In this document: piece after piece, positions 63,067 through 64,000 of the stretch
How the letters are laid out: each line of letters starts with the position of its first letter
Numbering within the stretch: the first letter of the stretch is position 1
NCBI RefSeq assembly: GCF_001423295.1
Contig: NZ_LMNG01000032.1
Location: forward strand, 62,001-126,000
Direction: 5' to 3'
DNA: 64,000 bases
Origin: Methylobacterium sp. Leaf112
GTDB taxonomy: Bacteria; Pseudomonadota; Alphaproteobacteria; Rhizobiales; Beijerinckiaceae
Position numbers and translations under genes: made by a program
Notes under the pieces: generated by a model
What the model saw: only the letters and a program-made list of their open reading frames with translations
Database searches by the model: none
What the model was told of the DNA's origin: nothing

Positions 63067-64000
63067 GCCCGGCATCGGTGCCGGCGCCCCGTCCGTCCGG
63101 CGGGCGGTCAGCACGAGCCCCAGGGCCAGGGCGGCCATGCCGGCGCCGAACCAGGGCAGGCTGCCGTAGCCCATCCCCAGGGTGAGCACGCCGCCGCCCA
63201 GCGCCGCGCCCGTGGCGTTGCCGAGGTTGAACGCGCCCTGGTTGAGGGTGGAGGCGAGGTTGGGCGCGTCGCTCGCCGCCTCCACCACCCAGACCTGGAG
63301 CGGCGAGACCAGGGCGAAGACGAGGGCGCCCCAGACCGGCAGGGTCAGCACGGCGGGGATCGCCGACCGGCTGGTGAAGGCGAACAGCACCAGCACGGCG
63401 ACGAGGGCGGAAAAACTCCCGATCACCGTCGCCATCAGGCGCCGGTCGGCCAGCCGCCCGCCCGCGAGGTTGCCGAAGGTGAGGCCGATGCCGAACAGCA
63501 GCAGGGCGCCCGTCACCGCGTGCGGGGTCAGGCCGCTCACCTCCGTCAGGAGCGGCGCGATGTAGGTGAACACCGTGAACAGGCTGACGGAGGACAGGGT
63601 GCTCACCAGCATCGGCAGCAGCACCGCCCAGCGCCGCAGGGAGCGGAACTCCCCGGCGAGCCCGCCGCGCGAGCCCGGCAGGCCGTTCGGCACGTAGGCC
63701 GCGATGGCGGCGGCGGCGACCAGTCCGAGGCCGAGCACCGCCCAGAACGTCGCGCGCCAGCCCGCGACCTGGCCGAGCGCCGTGCCGAACGGAACCCCCA
63801 GCACGTTGGCGAGGGTGAGGCCGGTGAACATCAGCGCCACCGCCTGCGCCCGCTGCGCGCGGGGGACGAGGCCGCTCGCCACCACGGCGCCGATGCCGAA
63901 GAACGCCCCATGGGCAAAGGCCGTCAGGATGCGGGCCAGCATCAGAAACCCGTAGGTCGGCGCGAGGGCGCAGCCGAGGTTGCCGAGAAGGAACACCCCC
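63043..64000 (-). CDS. MFS transporter, DHA1/AraJ-like (partial)
   Basis: The gene runs off the right edge; 318 C-terminal residues are present. About ten membrane helices are visible, with the family motif RLADRRLMATVIGS in the central loop (GNLAGGRLADRR, the DHA1 motif A form) and helix blocks such as ARILTAFAHGAFFGIGAVVASG typical of AraJ/YdhP-like efflux proteins. The substrate is unknown. The C-terminus APRLG and stop codon arise from a 22-bp tandem repeat. The gene converges with the HlyD adaptor gene. Confidence 0.85.
   Translation of the reverse strand, partial: GVFLLGNLGCALAPTYGFLMLARILTAFAHGAFFGIGAVVASGLVPRAQRAQAVALMFTGLTLANVLGVPFGTALGQVAGWRATFWAVLGLGLVAAAAIAAYVPNGLPGSRGGLAGEFRSLRRWAVLLPMLVSTLSSVSLFTVFTYIAPLLTEVSGLTPHAVTGALLLFGIGLTFGNLAGGRLADRRLMATVIGSFSALVAVLVLFAFTSRSAIPAVLTLPVWGALVFALVSPLQVWVVEAASDAPNLASTLNQGAFNLGNATGAALGGGVLTLGMGYGSLPWFGAGMAALALGLVLTARRTDGAPAPMPGQAAPRLG

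Overview
The window is about 64 kb of very GC-rich, densely coded chromosomal DNA. Gene content points to an alphaproteobacterium of the order Hyphomicrobiales, most probably a pink-pigmented Methylobacterium/Methylorubrum relative. The main pointers are an AcpXL very-long-chain fatty acid cluster, a C30-type carotenoid locus, GTG starts with ATGA-type gene overlaps, and a formamide/amide utilisation operon. This identification rests on reading protein motifs, not on a database search. No rRNA, tRNA, CRISPR array, transposase or prophage gene was seen.

Layout. 1-2.2 kb: an SsuABC/TauABC-like uptake system on the minus strand, whose ATPase gene begins with a 24-bp minisatellite. 2.4-7.6 kb: small housekeeping genes (phhB, metallophosphoesterase, CDF-like transporter, PPOX-family protein, MaoC hydratase, SpoU rRNA methyltransferase). 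7.8-16.6 kb: a carotenoid locus with two CrtI/CrtN/CrtP-type FAD enzymes, a DUF2141 protein, an ABC-2 exporter, an acyltransferase and a glycosyltransferase, interrupted by a DUF433/DUF5615 toxin-antitoxin-like pair. 16.6-21.3 kb: cutA, nadK, a DUF2336 protein, a lytic transglycosylase and an SH3 protein. 21.3-25.6 kb: acpXL, fabZ-like, two ketosynthase genes (one without the catalytic Cys) and a reductase, expected to make the 28-carbon acyl chain of lipid A. 25.9-34.3 kb: an AI-2E-family transporter, a DUF1508 protein, acnA, a DUF4258/DUF2283 pair with a broken antitoxin, ccmAB, an SDR and a c-type cytochrome. 34.3-37.8 kb: three exported beta-propeller proteins. 38.4-39.8 kb: a double-PAS chemoreceptor.

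39.9-52.6 kb is an amide utilisation locus. A 1179-residue sensor that fuses an NCS1 transporter, a Cys-rich segment, a histidine kinase and a receiver is paired with a LuxR-type regulator. Divergent from them are a five-gene urea/amide ABC transporter, formamidase fmdA, fmdB and aliphatic amidase amiE. Repeated TGCGTATCGA sites lie in the divergent promoter region. The logical model is external amide sensing, then transcription of uptake and hydrolysis genes to release ammonium and carboxylate.

53-55.2 kb holds a cytoplasmic NarL-family two-component pair behind an FNR/FixK-like box, followed by a HEPN-like protein. 55.5-63.0 kb holds a type I secretion locus with two unusual Asn/Gln-rich candidate substrates that lack RTX repeats, an ABC exporter with a long N-terminal extension, and an HlyD-type adaptor. 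An MFS transporter runs off the right edge.

Two themes cut across the window. First, short tandem repeats are unusually frequent, and those inside genes have unit lengths divisible by three while most others do not. Second, a palindromic element family occurs between genes and once in frame inside the carotenoid-locus glycosyltransferase.
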